DNA from: Burkholderiales bacterium Ga0077543
GTDB lineage: Bacteria > Pseudomonadota > Gammaproteobacteria > Burkholderiales > Burkholderiaceae_C
DNA length: 64,000 nt
Assembly: GCA_001464055.1 (NCBI GenBank)
Contig: LNET01000117.1
Coordinates: forward strand, 26,134-90,133
Direction: 5' to 3'
In this document: positions 25,282 through 34,695 of the stretch, one piece after another
How the letters are laid out: each line of letters opens with the position of its first letter
Position numbering within the stretch: position 1 is the stretch's first letter
Made by a program: the position numbers and the translations under genes
The notes under the pieces: generated by a model
Seen by the model: only the letters and a program-made list of their open reading frames with translations
Told to the model about the DNA's origin: nothing
Databases searched by the model: none

Positions 25282-27321
25282 TCAAAGCGGCACGTCCACC
25301 ATCATCTGGCTGTCCAGGGGCTCCACCTGATCGGCCACCAGTGCGATGCGCTGGTGCAGGTCCTGCGCCCGCACCGGGCGGCCGAACAGATAGCCCTGGC
25401 CGTTCTTGCAGCCCAGGTTCAGCAGCAGCTGCGCTTCTTCTTCGCTTTCCACGCCCTCGGCCACGGTGTCCACGCCCAGGCTGCGCGACAGGCCCAGGAT
25501 GGCGTCGACGATCTTGGTGCTTTCAGGCCGGCTGCGCAGGGTCTGCACGAAGCTGCGATCGATCTTGATCTTGTCGAAGGTCATTTCGACCAGGTAGCTC
25601 AGGCTGCTGTAGCCGGTGCCGAAGTCGTCCAGCGTCACGGTCATGCCCGCGCGCTTGAGCGCCAGGATGACCTCACGCGCCCGCGCCGTGTCGTTGACCA
25701 GCGCGGTCTCGGTCAGCTCCACGTCCAGCCGGTACGGCGGCACCTGGTTTTCCTTCAGCACGGCCAGCAGTTGCGGCACCAGGTTCTCGTCCTGGATCTG
25801 CTGCGGCGCCACGTTGAACGACAGCCGCCATTGCACCGGGAAGCGCAGCATGTCCTGGCAGGCCTGGTTCAGCAGCGACATGGTCAGCGGCCCGATCAGG
25901 CCCGAGTCCTCGGCCAGCGAAATGAACTTGTCGGGGGTCAGCAGGCCGCGCGTGGGGTGTTTCCAGCGGCACAACAGCTCCAGCGAGATCACATGCCGCT
26001 TCGACAGGCTGACGATGGGCTGGTAGTAGGGGATGAGCTGGCCCTGGGTGATGCCCTCGCGCAGTTCCTGTTCCAGCGCTGCCCTTTCCGCCAGCGCCTC
26101 GTCGAGCCGGGGGTCGTAGATGCAGACGCCGTTCATGCCCGACTTCTTCGCCCGGTACAGGGCCGAGTCGGCCTTGCGGATGAGTTCGTCGTCGCTGGCG
26201 GCGTCGCGCGGGTAGCGCGCCACGCCGACACTGGCACCGATGGTGATCGTCAGGTCGCCGAAGAACATCGGCTCGCCCAGCGTCTCGATGATGCGCTCCG
26301 CGGCGGACAGCGCGGTGCGCTGGCCTTCGGCCTCGTCGATGACGATCACGAACTCGTCGCCGCCATAACGGGCGCGCAGGTCGCTCTGGCGAAGACAGCG
26401 TGCCAGGCGCCCGGCCACTTCCTTCAGAACCAGGTCGCCCACCATGTGGCCGTTGCGGTCGTTGACCGGCTTGAAGCGGTCCAGGTCGACCATCAGCACA
26501 GCCAGTTCCTGCTTGTGCTTGGCAGCACGCGCCAGCCGGGTCTGCATCGCGTCGTGCAGCGCTGCGCGGTTGTCCAGGCCGGTGAGCAGGTCGCTGGCCG
26601 CCAGCCGCTGCACCCTGACTTCGGCTTCGAGTAGCGAGCCACGAGATTCGTTCAGCCCCGTCGACAGGCGACGCCACAGGAAGAAACCGCCACCCAGGGT
26701 CAGCGCCAGCACCCTGCCGGCCACGATGTAGCTGCGCGTGCGCAATTCACGCATCTGGCGTTCGGTGGCTGCCAGCGAGATCGCCGTGAGTTCTTCGGTG
26801 GCCTCGCGGATGAGTCTGGTCCGGCTGGTGTAACGCTCGCCGTCGAAGAGCGATCGTGCCGCATCGAGAGCGCCCGAGTTCAGGGCGTTCAACGCCGACT
26901 GCCGCATTTGCGCGATGTCGGCGCTGGCCTCCTGCGTCTTGTCGCGGTAGCGCTGCGCAACGGTCAAGGGCACCAGGAGGCTGGCATGCTCGACCTTCTG
27001 GGTGAGGTTGGCGGTGAGCCGGTCGTAGCGCTCGATCCAGGCGGTCTCGCCCGTCAGCGCGGCGCTTTGCGCCGCCTGCAGCAGTTCCTGTTCCACCAGC
27101 CGGATCTCACCGGCCAGGCGGTTGGCCTGGGCGTGCCTGTCGGCAGCGTGTTCCAGCTGTGCACTCGACCACAGGCGTTCGGCCAGCAGGGTCCCGGTCA
27201 GCAGTGCCGTGCAGGCCAGGGCCAAGGCCACCGCCCGCAGCGCCTGGCGCATCGTCTCTTCGACGATGGAGACTGTAGGCAACAGTCGTTGCGCGGGTTG
27301 TTTGGCTTCGGGCATGGACAA
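25282..27321 (-). CDS. Membrane-anchored GGDEF-EAL cyclic-di-GMP enzyme
   Basis: This 679-aa protein has two membrane helices (about 27-48 and 195-215) around a helical periplasmic sensor. A GGDEF domain follows with an intact site RYGGDEFVIV and the inhibitory I-site RQSD five residues before it, then an EAL domain with SLELLCRWKHP and DDFGTGYSSLSYL. It could both make and degrade cyclic di-GMP. The EAL signature reads ELL, an accepted variant. No partner gene lies beside it. An alternative start is the second Met, two residues on. Confidence 0.92.
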   Translation of the reverse strand: MSMPEAKQPAQRLLPTVSIVEETMRQALRAVALALACTALLTGTLLAERLWSSAQLEHAADRHAQANRLAGEIRLVEQELLQAAQSAALTGETAWIERYDRLTANLTQKVEHASLLVPLTVAQRYRDKTQEASADIAQMRQSALNALNSGALDAARSLFDGERYTSRTRLIREATEELTAISLAATERQMRELRTRSYIVAGRVLALTLGGGFFLWRRLSTGLNESRGSLLEAEVRVQRLAASDLLTGLDNRAALHDAMQTRLARAAKHKQELAVLMVDLDRFKPVNDRNGHMVGDLVLKEVAGRLARCLRQSDLRARYGGDEFVIVIDEAEGQRTALSAAERIIETLGEPMFFGDLTITIGASVGVARYPRDAASDDELIRKADSALYRAKKSGMNGVCIYDPRLDEALAERAALEQELREGITQGQLIPYYQPIVSLSKRHVISLELLCRWKHPTRGLLTPDKFISLAEDSGLIGPLTMSLLNQACQDMLRFPVQWRLSFNVAPQQIQDENLVPQLLAVLKENQVPPYRLDVELTETALVNDTARAREVILALKRAGMTVTLDDFGTGYSSLSYLVEMTFDKIKIDRSFVQTLRSRPESTKIVDAILGLSRSLGVDTVAEGVESEEEAQLLLNLGCKNGQGYLFGRPVRAQDLHQRIALVADQVEPLDSQMMVDVPL

Positions 27322-27401
27322 AACAGGGGCGGCAGTTCACTCGGTCTGCTCCCTGTATCGGCCACTCGCGCCCCGGACTTGAGTGCGCTGTCGTGCCGGT
27401 C

Positions 27402-28007
27402 TCAGCTCACCTTGGGACGTTGCGCCGACTTGGGCCGAAAGGCCTTGCAGATCTCGGGGTCCGTCTCCAGGTACGGGCCGCCGATCAGGTCGACGCAATA
27501 CGGCACCGCCGCAAAGATGCCGTGTACCGCAGGCGTGGCCTGCGGCAGCCCCTGCAGGGTTTCGGCTATCGATTTGGGCTGGCCAGGCAGGTTGATGATG
27601 AGGGTGCGGCCGCGGATCACCGCCACCTGGCGCGACAGGATGGCGGTGGGCACGAAGGCCAGGCTGATCTGGCGCATCTGTTCGCCGAAACCCGGCATCA
27701 CGCGGTCGGCCACGGCCAGGGTGGCTTCGGGGGTCACGTCGCGCAGCGCCGGGCCGGTGCCGCCTGTGGTCAGCACCAGATCGCAGTGCAGGTCGTCGGC
27801 CAGCGTGCGCAAGGCGGCACTGATCCGGCTTTCCTCGTCCGGCACCAGATGTTCGTGCCACTCGACCGGGTTGAGCAAGGCCCGTGACAGCCAGTCCTTC
27901 AGCGCCGGAATACCCTGGTCGGTGTAGACCCCCTGGGATGCCCTGTCGCTGGCCGACAACAGGCCGATGCGCACGCTGTCGAAACGGGGGGCGGCGGGTT
28001 CGGTCAT
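27402..28007 (-). CDS. mog: Molybdopterin adenylyltransferase
   Basis: Mog (201 aa) adenylylates molybdopterin before molybdenum insertion. The family motifs are present: RIGLLSASDRASQGVYTDQGIPAL, DLVLTTGGTGPALRDVTPEATLAVADRVMPGFGEQMR and INLPGQPKSIAETL. Its ATG overlaps the stop of the upstream yjgA gene by 4 nt, so the two are cotranslated. No other molybdenum cofactor genes are in the window. Confidence 0.93.
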   Translation of the reverse strand: MTEPAAPRFDSVRIGLLSASDRASQGVYTDQGIPALKDWLSRALLNPVEWHEHLVPDEESRISAALRTLADDLHCDLVLTTGGTGPALRDVTPEATLAVADRVMPGFGEQMRQISLAFVPTAILSRQVAVIRGRTLIINLPGQPKSIAETLQGLPQATPAVHGIFAAVPYCVDLIGGPYLETDPEICKAFRPKSAQRPKVS

Positions 28008-28636
28008 GGTGAGGTCGGTCCTTCGGTGGTGCTCGCGCCGGTGCTTGCGCGGTCAAGCAGCGGGCGCAGGAACTGGAAAAGTTCACGGAAGCTCCGCGGC
28101 TGCCGGTCTTCGGGTTTCAGGCCCGCGGCGTCGCGTCGCGCGGCGCGCACCAGGCTGCGCAACTGCTGGGTGTCGGTTTCCGGGTGCTCGTGCAGCCAGC
28201 GCGTCATGGCCTCGTCATCGGTGATCAGCGCCAGCCGCCACTGTTCAGCCTGGTGCAGTGCCAGCGTGTTCTGGGCCGAACCCAGCGTGGCAAGGGCCAC
28301 GGCTTCGCGCAGCACGGCTTCGTCGGCGTTGTGCATCAGCTTGCCGATGTACTGCATCTGCCGGCGCTTGCCTTCGAAGGTCTTGGTGCGGCGATAGTCC
28401 TCGAGTGCATCGCGCAGCGACTCGGGCATCTCGATGCGGTCGAGGCGCTCGCGCGACAGCTCGGTCAGCTGCACGCCGAGTGCCTGCAGGTCGTGCGCCT
28501 TCTGCTTCAGCCGGGTCTTGCTGGGGCGGATGTCGAAGGGGTCCACGTCGGGCGGCAGTCCGGTGTCGGCGCCTTCTTCGGGCTCGCCGCCGTAGTGCAC
28601 ATCGGTCCCGCGGTGGGGGGCGGCGCGTCGGCTCAT
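28004..28636 (-). CDS. yjgA: Ribosome biogenesis factor YjgA/DarP (DUF615)
   Basis: The 210-residue charged protein matches the DUF615 family: RPSKTRLKQKAHDLQALGVQLTELSRERLDRIEMPESLRDALEDYRRTKTFEGKRRQMQYIGKLM. E. coli YjgA (DarP) binds the 50S precursor and assists late assembly. It is divergent from pmbA, with 89 nt between the ATGs, and overlaps mog. The yjgA-mog pair next to pmbA is a common betaproteobacterial arrangement. Confidence 0.93.
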   Translation of the reverse strand: MSRRAAPHRGTDVHYGGEPEEGADTGLPPDVDPFDIRPSKTRLKQKAHDLQALGVQLTELSRERLDRIEMPESLRDALEDYRRTKTFEGKRRQMQYIGKLMHNADEAVLREAVALATLGSAQNTLALHQAEQWRLALITDDEAMTRWLHEHPETDTQQLRSLVRAARRDAAGLKPEDRQPRSFRELFQFLRPLLDRASTGASTTEGPTSP

Positions 28637-28725
28637 GGGGGAAAGGCGCGTGCCTGCTGCTGTGGAGGGTGCCGATTATCATCTGCTGCTTGTCTCCAAC
28701 GCCGCGGTCATCGCGGGCCGCTTCG

Positions 28726-30099
28726 ATGTCCTCCTCCCGTCCAGACCAGGGCTTTGCCTATCGCAAGGACCAGTTTCAGCAGATCGTCGAAGACACCCTG
28801 GCCCTGGCCAGGAAGCTCGGTGCCAGCGACGCCGGAGCCGAAGTCTCCGAGGGCGTGGGCCTGTCGGTGTCGGTTCGCAAGGGTGAACTCGAGAACGTCG
28901 AGCGCAATCGCGACAAGTCGCTCGGCGTCAGCATCTACCTGGGGCAGCGCCGGGGAAATGCCAGCACCTCGGACTTCTCTGCGGCAGCGCTGAAGCAGAC
29001 CGTGCAGGCGGCCTACGACATCGCCCGATTCACCGCCGAAGACCCCGCCGCTGGCCTGCCCGACGCCGAGGATCTGGCCACGCCTGAAGAGGTGGCGCAA
29101 GACCTCGACCTGTTCCACCCCTGGGACATCGACGCCGCAGGCGCAGCCGACCTGGCCCGGCGCTGCGAAGCCGCGGCGCTGCGTGTCAGCAAGAAGATCA
29201 GCAACTCCGAAGGCGCTGGCGTCTCGGCCCAGCAGGCCCATTTCTGGGCTGGCAGCACACGCGGCTTTCGCGGCGGCTACGCCAGTTCACGCCACTACGT
29301 TTCAGTGTCGCCCATCGCCGGCAAGGGCCGCGACATGCAGCGGGATGCCTGGTACACGTCGATGCGCAATGCTGCCGACCTGGCCGACGTCGAGGCCGTG
29401 GGGCGGTATGCCGCGGAGCGTGCACTGGCTCGTCTGAAGTCGCGCCGCGTGGCCACGGGCGAAGTGCCGGTGCTGTTCGAAAGCACGGTTGCGGCCGGAT
29501 TGCTGGGTGCTTATGTTCAGGCCACCTCGGGCGGTTCTTTGTACCGCAAAGCTTCGTTTCTGGAAGCCAGCCTGGGCAAGACCGTGTTGGCCAGGCACAT
29601 CGATATCCGGGAAGACCCCCACATCCCCAGAGGCAAGGGCAGCGCGCCTTTCGACGACGAGGGTGTTCGCACCCGCGCTCGCAGCATCGTGCAGCGCGGG
29701 GTGTGCAAGAGCTACTTCCTGAGCAGCTATTCGGCGCGCAAGCTGGGCATGAAGACCACGGGCCATGCCGGCGGCTCGCAAAACCTGTCGATGACCAGCC
29801 GCCTGACCCAGCCTGGCGACGACCTGCCAGCCATGCTGCGCAAGCTGGGCCGGGGCCTTTTTGTCACCGAGCTCATGGGGCAGGGCGTGAATTACGTCAC
29901 GGGCGACTATTCGCGCGGCGCCGCGGGTTTCTGGGTCGAAGGGGGGGTGATCGTGCACCCGGTTCACGAGGTCACGATCGCGGGCAACCTGGGCCGGATG
30001 TTCAAGGACATCGCCGCCGTCGGTGCCGATGTCTACACCAGCGGCAGCAAGAGCGTGGGCTCGGTGCTCGTGGGTGCCATGAAACTCGCGGGTAGTTGA
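28726..30099 (+). CDS. pmbA: Metalloprotease PmbA/TldE
   Basis: PmbA (457 aa) is the TldE half of the TldD/TldE protease, which matures peptide antibiotics and degrades antitoxins. The visible sequence has SVRKGELENVERNRDKSLGVSIYLGQRRGNASTSD near the N terminus and the late GQGVNYVTGDYSRGAAGFWVEGGVIVHPVHEVTIAGNLGRMF. In this pair the HExxxH metal site belongs to TldD and is absent here, as expected. The track's 613-aa ORF runs 156 codons upstream through yjgA; the ATG at 28726 is used. No tldD is in the window. Confidence 0.93.
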   Translation: MSSSRPDQGFAYRKDQFQQIVEDTLALARKLGASDAGAEVSEGVGLSVSVRKGELENVERNRDKSLGVSIYLGQRRGNASTSDFSAAALKQTVQAAYDIARFTAEDPAAGLPDAEDLATPEEVAQDLDLFHPWDIDAAGAADLARRCEAAALRVSKKISNSEGAGVSAQQAHFWAGSTRGFRGGYASSRHYVSVSPIAGKGRDMQRDAWYTSMRNAADLADVEAVGRYAAERALARLKSRRVATGEVPVLFESTVAAGLLGAYVQATSGGSLYRKASFLEASLGKTVLARHIDIREDPHIPRGKGSAPFDDEGVRTRARSIVQRGVCKSYFLSSYSARKLGMKTTGHAGGSQNLSMTSRLTQPGDDLPAMLRKLGRGLFVTELMGQGVNYVTGDYSRGAAGFWVEGGVIVHPVHEVTIAGNLGRMFKDIAAVGADVYTSGSKSVGSVLVGAMKLAGS

Positions 30100-30201
30100 G
30101 TCGCGAAGGGGAAAACCCGCTCGGGCGGGCAATGACCCCACTTTTAGAATCCGGCGCGTCACGCATCGTCCCCGCAAAGGACTCCCAGGAGAAAAAAAGC
30201 C

Positions 30202-31284
30202 ATGGAACGTCGTTCCTTCGTCCACGGTGCCGGTCTCGCCGGCATCCTTGCAGCGGGTACTGCTCCCGCAGTCGTCCACGCCCAGGCCAACATCCGCTGG
30301 CGGCTGACCTCGGGTTTTCCGAAGGCGCTGGACACCATCTTCGGCGCCGCCGACACCTTCGCCAAGAAGGTCGGCGAACTCAGCGGCGGCAAGTTCCAGA
30401 TCACCACCCACGCCGCGGGTGAGCTGGTTCCGATGCCCGGGCTGGTCGACGCCGTGCAGGCCGGCACGGTCGAGATGGGTCACACCGCGCCCTACTACTA
30501 CTTCGGCAAGAACGACGCCTTTGCGCTGGGTTGCGCCATCCCCTTCGGCCTGAACAGCCGCCAGATGACGGCCTGGATGTACGACGGCAACGGCCTGAAG
30601 CTGATGCGCGAGTTCTACGCTGGCTACAACATCATCAGCTTCCCGATGGGCAACACCGGCGCGCAGATGGGCGGCTGGTACCGCAAGGAGATCAAGACCG
30701 TTGCCGACATGAAAGGCCTGAAGTTCCGCGTCGGCGGCTTTGCCGGCAAGGTGACCGCGCGCCTGGGCACGGTGTCGCAGAACATTCCCGGCGGCGAGAT
30801 CTACCAGGCGCTGGAAAAAGGCACGATCGATGCTGCCGAGTGGGTGGGCCCGTACGACGACCAGAAACTGGGCTTGAACAAGGTCGCGCCCGTCTACCAT
30901 TTCCCCGGATGGTGGGAAGGTGGCCCGCAGCTGGACCTGTACGTCAACACCCGGGCCTATGCCGGCCTGTCGGCCGAATACAAGGCCATCATCGAATGCG
31001 CCGCGGCTTTCGCCCATACGGAGATGCAGGCCAAGTACGACGCCCGCAATCCGGCCGCGCTGAAGGCGCTGGTCGCGGGTGGCGCCCGCCTGGTTGCCTT
31101 CCCGAATCCGGTGCTGGCGGCGGCCTTCAAGGAGGCCATGGCGCTGTACAGCGAGGTCAGCGCCAGCAACCCGGCATTCAAGAAGATCTACGACGACTAC
31201 TCGAACTTCCGCCGCGAAGCCAACCTGTGGTTCCGCTTCACTGAGGCGCGCTTCGACAGCTTCATGCAGCAGCAGCGGCTGTAA
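30202..31284 (+). CDS. TRAP transporter substrate-binding protein (TakP-like)
   Basis: This periplasmic receptor (360 aa) has a twin-arginine-like signal (MERRSFVHGAGLAGILAAG). The DctP/TakP fold follows: WRLTSGFPKALDTIFGAADTFAKKVGELSGGKFQI, GGWYRKEIKTVADMKGLKFRVGGFAGKV, and KGTIDAAEWVGPYDDQKLGLNKVAPVYHFPGWWEGG. The AAEWVGPYDD stretch is typical of the alpha-keto acid (TakP) type. It is alone on this strand; its presumed permeases (dctQ, dctM) converge on it from the other side of a terminator, so receptor and membrane parts are transcribed separately. Confidence 0.93.
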   Translation: MERRSFVHGAGLAGILAAGTAPAVVHAQANIRWRLTSGFPKALDTIFGAADTFAKKVGELSGGKFQITTHAAGELVPMPGLVDAVQAGTVEMGHTAPYYYFGKNDAFALGCAIPFGLNSRQMTAWMYDGNGLKLMREFYAGYNIISFPMGNTGAQMGGWYRKEIKTVADMKGLKFRVGGFAGKVTARLGTVSQNIPGGEIYQALEKGTIDAAEWVGPYDDQKLGLNKVAPVYHFPGWWEGGPQLDLYVNTRAYAGLSAEYKAIIECAAAFAHTEMQAKYDARNPAALKALVAGGARLVAFPNPVLAAAFKEAMALYSEVSASNPAFKKIYDDYSNFRREANLWFRFTEARFDSFMQQQRL

Positions 31285-31306
31285 CGGGCTTGTCAGCTCA
31301 CCCATC

Positions 31307-31333
31307 AAAAAGCCCCGCAGTGCGGGGCTTTTT
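31307..31333. terminator. Bidirectional intrinsic terminator
   Basis: AAAAAGCCCCGC-agt-GCGGGGCTTTTT has a 7-bp GC stem flanked by A5 and T5, so it works on both strands. It lies 22 nt after the TRAP receptor stop and 21 nt after the dctM stop, as expected between convergent genes. Confidence 0.9.
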
Positions 31334-31354
31334 GTCTTGGGTGCGAGTACAGGC

Positions 31355-33127
31355 TCAAGGACGCTTGGGCTGAGCCTGGGCGTCGTTCTTCATTGCTTCC
31401 TCCAAAGCCTTCATCGGGTCCTGTTCCCCGGGCTCGCTTGCCGCAGGATCAGAGCCCTCGGCTTCGGACGCGGCGGGATCGGGGTCGGGAAGACCCATGC
31501 TTTCCAGCGCCTTGGTGGCGTCGATGACGGGTCCCTTGCTGATGTTGCCGCTGACGAGTTCGGGGTTGAGCACGACCGTCACCACCATGATGAGCTGCAG
31601 GATGATGAAGGCGATCGAGCCCTTGTAGATCTGCGCCGTGGTCACGGCCGGGATGCGTTCGCCGGTGATGCGGTCGTCGTAGTCCTTCTTCGCGGCCACG
31701 CTGCGCAGGTAGAACAGCGCGAAGCCGAAGGGCGGGGTCAGGAAGCTGGTCTGCAGGTTCATGGCCAGGATCACGCCGAACCAGATCAGGTCGATGCCCA
31801 TCTTGTCGGCCACCGGCGCCAGGATCGGCACGACGATGAAGGCGATCTCGAAGAAGTCGATGAACATGCCCAGGACGAAGACCAGCAGGTTCACCACCAG
31901 CAGGAAACCCAGTTGGCCGCCGGGCAGCTTGTCGAACAGGTGTTCGACCCAGATGTGGCCGTCGGCCGCGTTGAAGGTGAAGCTGAAGACGGTGCTGCCG
32001 ATCAGGATGAACATCACGAAAACCGACAGCCGGGCGGTGCTGTCCAGCGCCTGCTTCAGCAGGTTCAGCCCGAGCTTGCGACGTGCACCGGCCATGATCA
32101 GCGCGCCCAGGGCACCCATGGCGCCGCCTTCGGTGGGTGTGGCCACGCCCAGGAAGATGGTGCCCAGCACCAGGAAGATCAGCACCAGCGGCGGGATCAG
32201 CACGAAGGTGACCTGCTCGGCCAGCTTCGACAGCAGCCCGAAGCCCAGCAGCCGGTTGGCCAGCGCCAGGCTCAAGGCCAGCAGCGAAGCGATGGTCATC
32301 GACAGGATGATCGTCTCGTCGTTCGGGGCGGGGGTCTCGCGCTCGATCCAGCTGTTGATGATTCCGCCATGCACCTGCGACCAGGCCCAGCCCGCCGCTG
32401 CACAGAACAGCAGCAACACGAGCAGCGAACGGTGGCCTGAGGCGCCGTCGGCTTCACGGTAGATGCGAGCTTCGAGCGGCAGCGCCGGCACCCACTTCGG
32501 TCTGACCAGCGCCACGCCCATGATGAACAGCAGGTACAGCCCGACCAGCATCAGCCCCGGCACCAGCGCGCCGGCGTACATGTCGCCTACCGAACGACCC
32601 AGCTGGTCGGCCAGCACGATCAGCACCAAAGAAGGCGGAATCGCCTGCGCAAGCGTGCCGCTGGCGGTGATGGTGCCGGTGGCGATGGTGCGGTTGTAGC
32701 CGTAGCGCAGCATGATCGGCAGCGATATCAGCCCCATGCTGATCACGGCGGCCGCCACCACGCCGGTGGTTGCTGCCAGCAGCGCGCCGACCAGCACCAC
32801 GGCCACGGCCAGGCCGCCGCGCAACGGCCCGAAGACCTGGCCCACGGTTTCGAGCAGGTCTTCGGCCATGCCCGAACGTTCGAGCACGATCCCCATCAAG
32901 GTGAAGAAGGGGATCGCCAGCAGGGTGTCGTTCTGCATGATTCCGAACACCCGCAGCGGCAGCGCGCCGAACAGGTTGTCCTGGAAGAGCCCGGCTTCCA
33001 TGCCGACAAAGCCGAACAGCAGGCCGGTGGCGGCCAGCCCGAAGGCCACCGGAATGCCCGTCAGCAGGAACAGCAGCAGCCCCGCAAACATCAGCGGGAC
33101 GAAGTTCTGGACAACGAAGTCGATCAT
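31355..33127 (-). CDS. dctM: TRAP transporter large permease (DctM)
   Basis: This 590-aa protein has the DctM pattern of many membrane helices: LLFLLTGIPVAFGLAATGLLFGFVG, IPFFTLMGIVLERSGMAEDLLETV, and TGTITASGTLAQAIPPSLVLIVLADQLGRSVGDMYAGALVPG. An insert around residues 210-290 and a cytoplasmic Glu/Pro/Ala-rich tail (DPAASEAEGSDPAASEPGEQDP) make it longer than the usual 430 residues, as in the keto-acid/TakM group. It is the sodium-coupled channel subunit. It overlaps dctQ by 4 nt and converges on the TRAP receptor gene. Confidence 0.94.
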   Translation of the reverse strand: MIDFVVQNFVPLMFAGLLLFLLTGIPVAFGLAATGLLFGFVGMEAGLFQDNLFGALPLRVFGIMQNDTLLAIPFFTLMGIVLERSGMAEDLLETVGQVFGPLRGGLAVAVVLVGALLAATTGVVAAAVISMGLISLPIMLRYGYNRTIATGTITASGTLAQAIPPSLVLIVLADQLGRSVGDMYAGALVPGLMLVGLYLLFIMGVALVRPKWVPALPLEARIYREADGASGHRSLLVLLLFCAAAGWAWSQVHGGIINSWIERETPAPNDETIILSMTIASLLALSLALANRLLGFGLLSKLAEQVTFVLIPPLVLIFLVLGTIFLGVATPTEGGAMGALGALIMAGARRKLGLNLLKQALDSTARLSVFVMFILIGSTVFSFTFNAADGHIWVEHLFDKLPGGQLGFLLVVNLLVFVLGMFIDFFEIAFIVVPILAPVADKMGIDLIWFGVILAMNLQTSFLTPPFGFALFYLRSVAAKKDYDDRITGERIPAVTTAQIYKGSIAFIILQLIMVVTVVLNPELVSGNISKGPVIDATKALESMGLPDPDPAASEAEGSDPAASEPGEQDPMKALEEAMKNDAQAQPKRP

Positions 33128-33750
33128 GGCTTCTTGCCCCTGGCCGCCAGCAGGGCCTGCTCACGGCGCGCCGCCTCCTCGGCCAGGGCTTCGGCGAACT
33201 TCAGTTCCTCAAGCTTGTCTTCGGCTTCGGTGAAAGGGTGTGCACGCCGACCGGCCAGGAAGGCCGCGCGCTTGATGAGTTCCGACAGGCATTGCAGCAG
33301 CAGCAGACCGAAGCCCACCGGGATGAGCAGCAGCACCGGCCAGCGGATCAGGCCCCCTGCGTTCTGGCTCATTTCGCCAGACACCCAGGCGCGCTCGAAG
33401 ACCGGCCAGGACAGGTACATCAGGATCAGGCACAGCGGAATCGTGAACACGACGATCCCGAGCAGGTCGATCAGCGCATTGGTGCGGGCCGACAGCTTCG
33501 TGGCGATGAAGTCGATGCGCACATGGGCGTTGCGCAGAAAGACATAGCCCGCGCCGAGCATGAACACGGCGGCAAACAAATACCACTGGATCTCGAGATA
33601 GGCGTTCGAGCCGATGTCGAAGGCCTTGCGCATGATGGCGTTCGTGGCGCTGATCAACACGGCCGCAAGCACCAGCCAGCCCACCATCTTGCCTATCAGC
33701 TCGTTGAGATGATCGATGCCCCTGGACAGGGCCAGCAGCGCGGCCACCAC
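33124..33750 (-). CDS. dctQ: TRAP transporter small permease (DctQ)
   Basis: The 208-aa protein has four membrane helices of the DctQ family: MVGWLVLAAVLISATNAIMRKAF, AYLEIQWYLFAAVFMLGAGYVFLRNAHVRIDF, IDLLGIVVFTIPLCLILMYLSWPVF and WPVLLLIPVGFGLLLLQCLSELIKRAAF. The C terminus is a charged helical tail. The start is a GTG 3 nt after the stop of the DUF442 gene, and its end overlaps dctM, so it sits in a tight string behind rpsU-yqeY. Confidence 0.92.
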   Translation of the reverse strand: MVAALLALSRGIDHLNELIGKMVGWLVLAAVLISATNAIMRKAFDIGSNAYLEIQWYLFAAVFMLGAGYVFLRNAHVRIDFIATKLSARTNALIDLLGIVVFTIPLCLILMYLSWPVFERAWVSGEMSQNAGGLIRWPVLLLIPVGFGLLLLQCLSELIKRAAFLAGRRAHPFTEAEDKLEELKFAEALAEEAARREQALLAARGKKP

Positions 33751-33753
33751 GTT

Positions 33754-34101
33754 CTACCGGGCGCTGGCGGCGTCGAACAGGCGGGCCGACCTCCCGCCCG
33801 AGCGGCAGAAGGCCAGCAAGGGGCGCGGAAGTTCAGCCAGCATCTGGGCGAATGCCGCGATCTCCTCGGGCGACTGGTAGCCGCCGTCCACGGGCAGGTG
33901 CCGGTAGACCAGACCGGCGGCGAGGGCTGCAGCCTCGATCTCGGCGCTGGTCGGCTGGTCCGGCCCGTGTTCGTGATCAGGCCGGTTGTTGACGACGCTG
34001 CGAAAACCCGCGCGGGCGGCCTCGGCCATGGCTTCGGGGGTCAGCTGGGGGGCGACACAGACGTCGGCGGCGACGGCGCGCAGGGGCAGGGTGTGGCTCA
34101 T
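33754..34101 (-). CDS. DUF442 (TIGR01244) phosphatase/sulfurtransferase-like protein
   Basis: This 115-residue protein has a dual-specificity phosphatase-like loop, LLAFCRSGGRSARLF (C-x5-R-S), following the conserved VAPQLTPEAMAEAARAGFRSVVNNRPDHE and YRHLPVDGGYQSPEEIAAF. In some bacteria this domain is fused to the BLH persulfide dioxygenase; here it is separate, 20 kb from the blh-type gene at 13055. It lies 6 nt after yqeY and 3 nt before dctQ, implying one transcript. Confidence 0.88.
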   Translation of the reverse strand: MSHTLPLRAVAADVCVAPQLTPEAMAEAARAGFRSVVNNRPDHEHGPDQPTSAEIEAAALAAGLVYRHLPVDGGYQSPEEIAAFAQMLAELPRPLLAFCRSGGRSARLFDAASAR

Positions 34102-34107
34102 GGGGCT

Positions 34108-34581
34108 CTACTTTGCCAGACCTGCGGACAGTGCCGCCTTCACCGCCGCCGACAGCAGCCCCATGTCGGCTTGTCCGGCCAGACGCGACTTGGCCGCAGC
34201 CATCACGCGCCCCATGTCGCCGGGGCCGGGCGCGCGGCCCAGCTCGGCCGTCAAGCCGGCCACGATCTCGGCGACGGCCTGGCCGATCTCGGCCTCGGAC
34301 AGGCGTTGCGGAAGATAGGCCTGCAGCACCATGATCTCGGTCCGTTCCTTGGCTGCCAGGTCCTCGCGGCCGCCGGTCTCGAATGCGCCGACCGAGTCCT
34401 TGCGCTGCTTGATCATCTTGTCGACGATGGCAATCACGGCAGCGTCGTCGAGCACGATGCGCTCGTCGACTTCGCGCTGCTTGCAGGCGGCCAGCAGCAT
34501 GCGGACGGTCGAAAGCCGCTCGGCGTCCTTGGCGCGCATCGCGACCTTCATGTCTTCGTTGATCCGGTCTTTGAGGCTCAT
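34108..34581 (-). CDS. yqeY: GatB/YqeY domain protein
   Basis: YqeY (157 aa) resembles the C-terminal tRNA-binding tail of the amidotransferase subunit GatB. It starts MSLKDRINEDMKVAMRAKDAERLSTVRMLLAACKQREVDERIVLDD and ends GDMGRVMAAAKSRLAGQADMGLLSAAVKAAL. It lies 114 nt after rpsU; rpsU followed by yqeY is a common arrangement, usually continuing to dnaG and rpoD. Here a DUF442 gene and TRAP permeases follow instead. Confidence 0.93.
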   Translation of the reverse strand: MSLKDRINEDMKVAMRAKDAERLSTVRMLLAACKQREVDERIVLDDAAVIAIVDKMIKQRKDSVGAFETGGREDLAAKERTEIMVLQAYLPQRLSEAEIGQAVAEIVAGLTAELGRAPGPGDMGRVMAAAKSRLAGQADMGLLSAAVKAALSAGLAK

Positions 34582-34695
34582 GCGGGTCTCCAGGCCCAAT
34601 AGGAAAGCCCGCGGCGGAGTTCCGGCGCGGGCCTGTCGATCACGTTGTGCGGGGCATGCACGGCCATTTGGCCGACCATGCCTTGTCGCGCTGGA

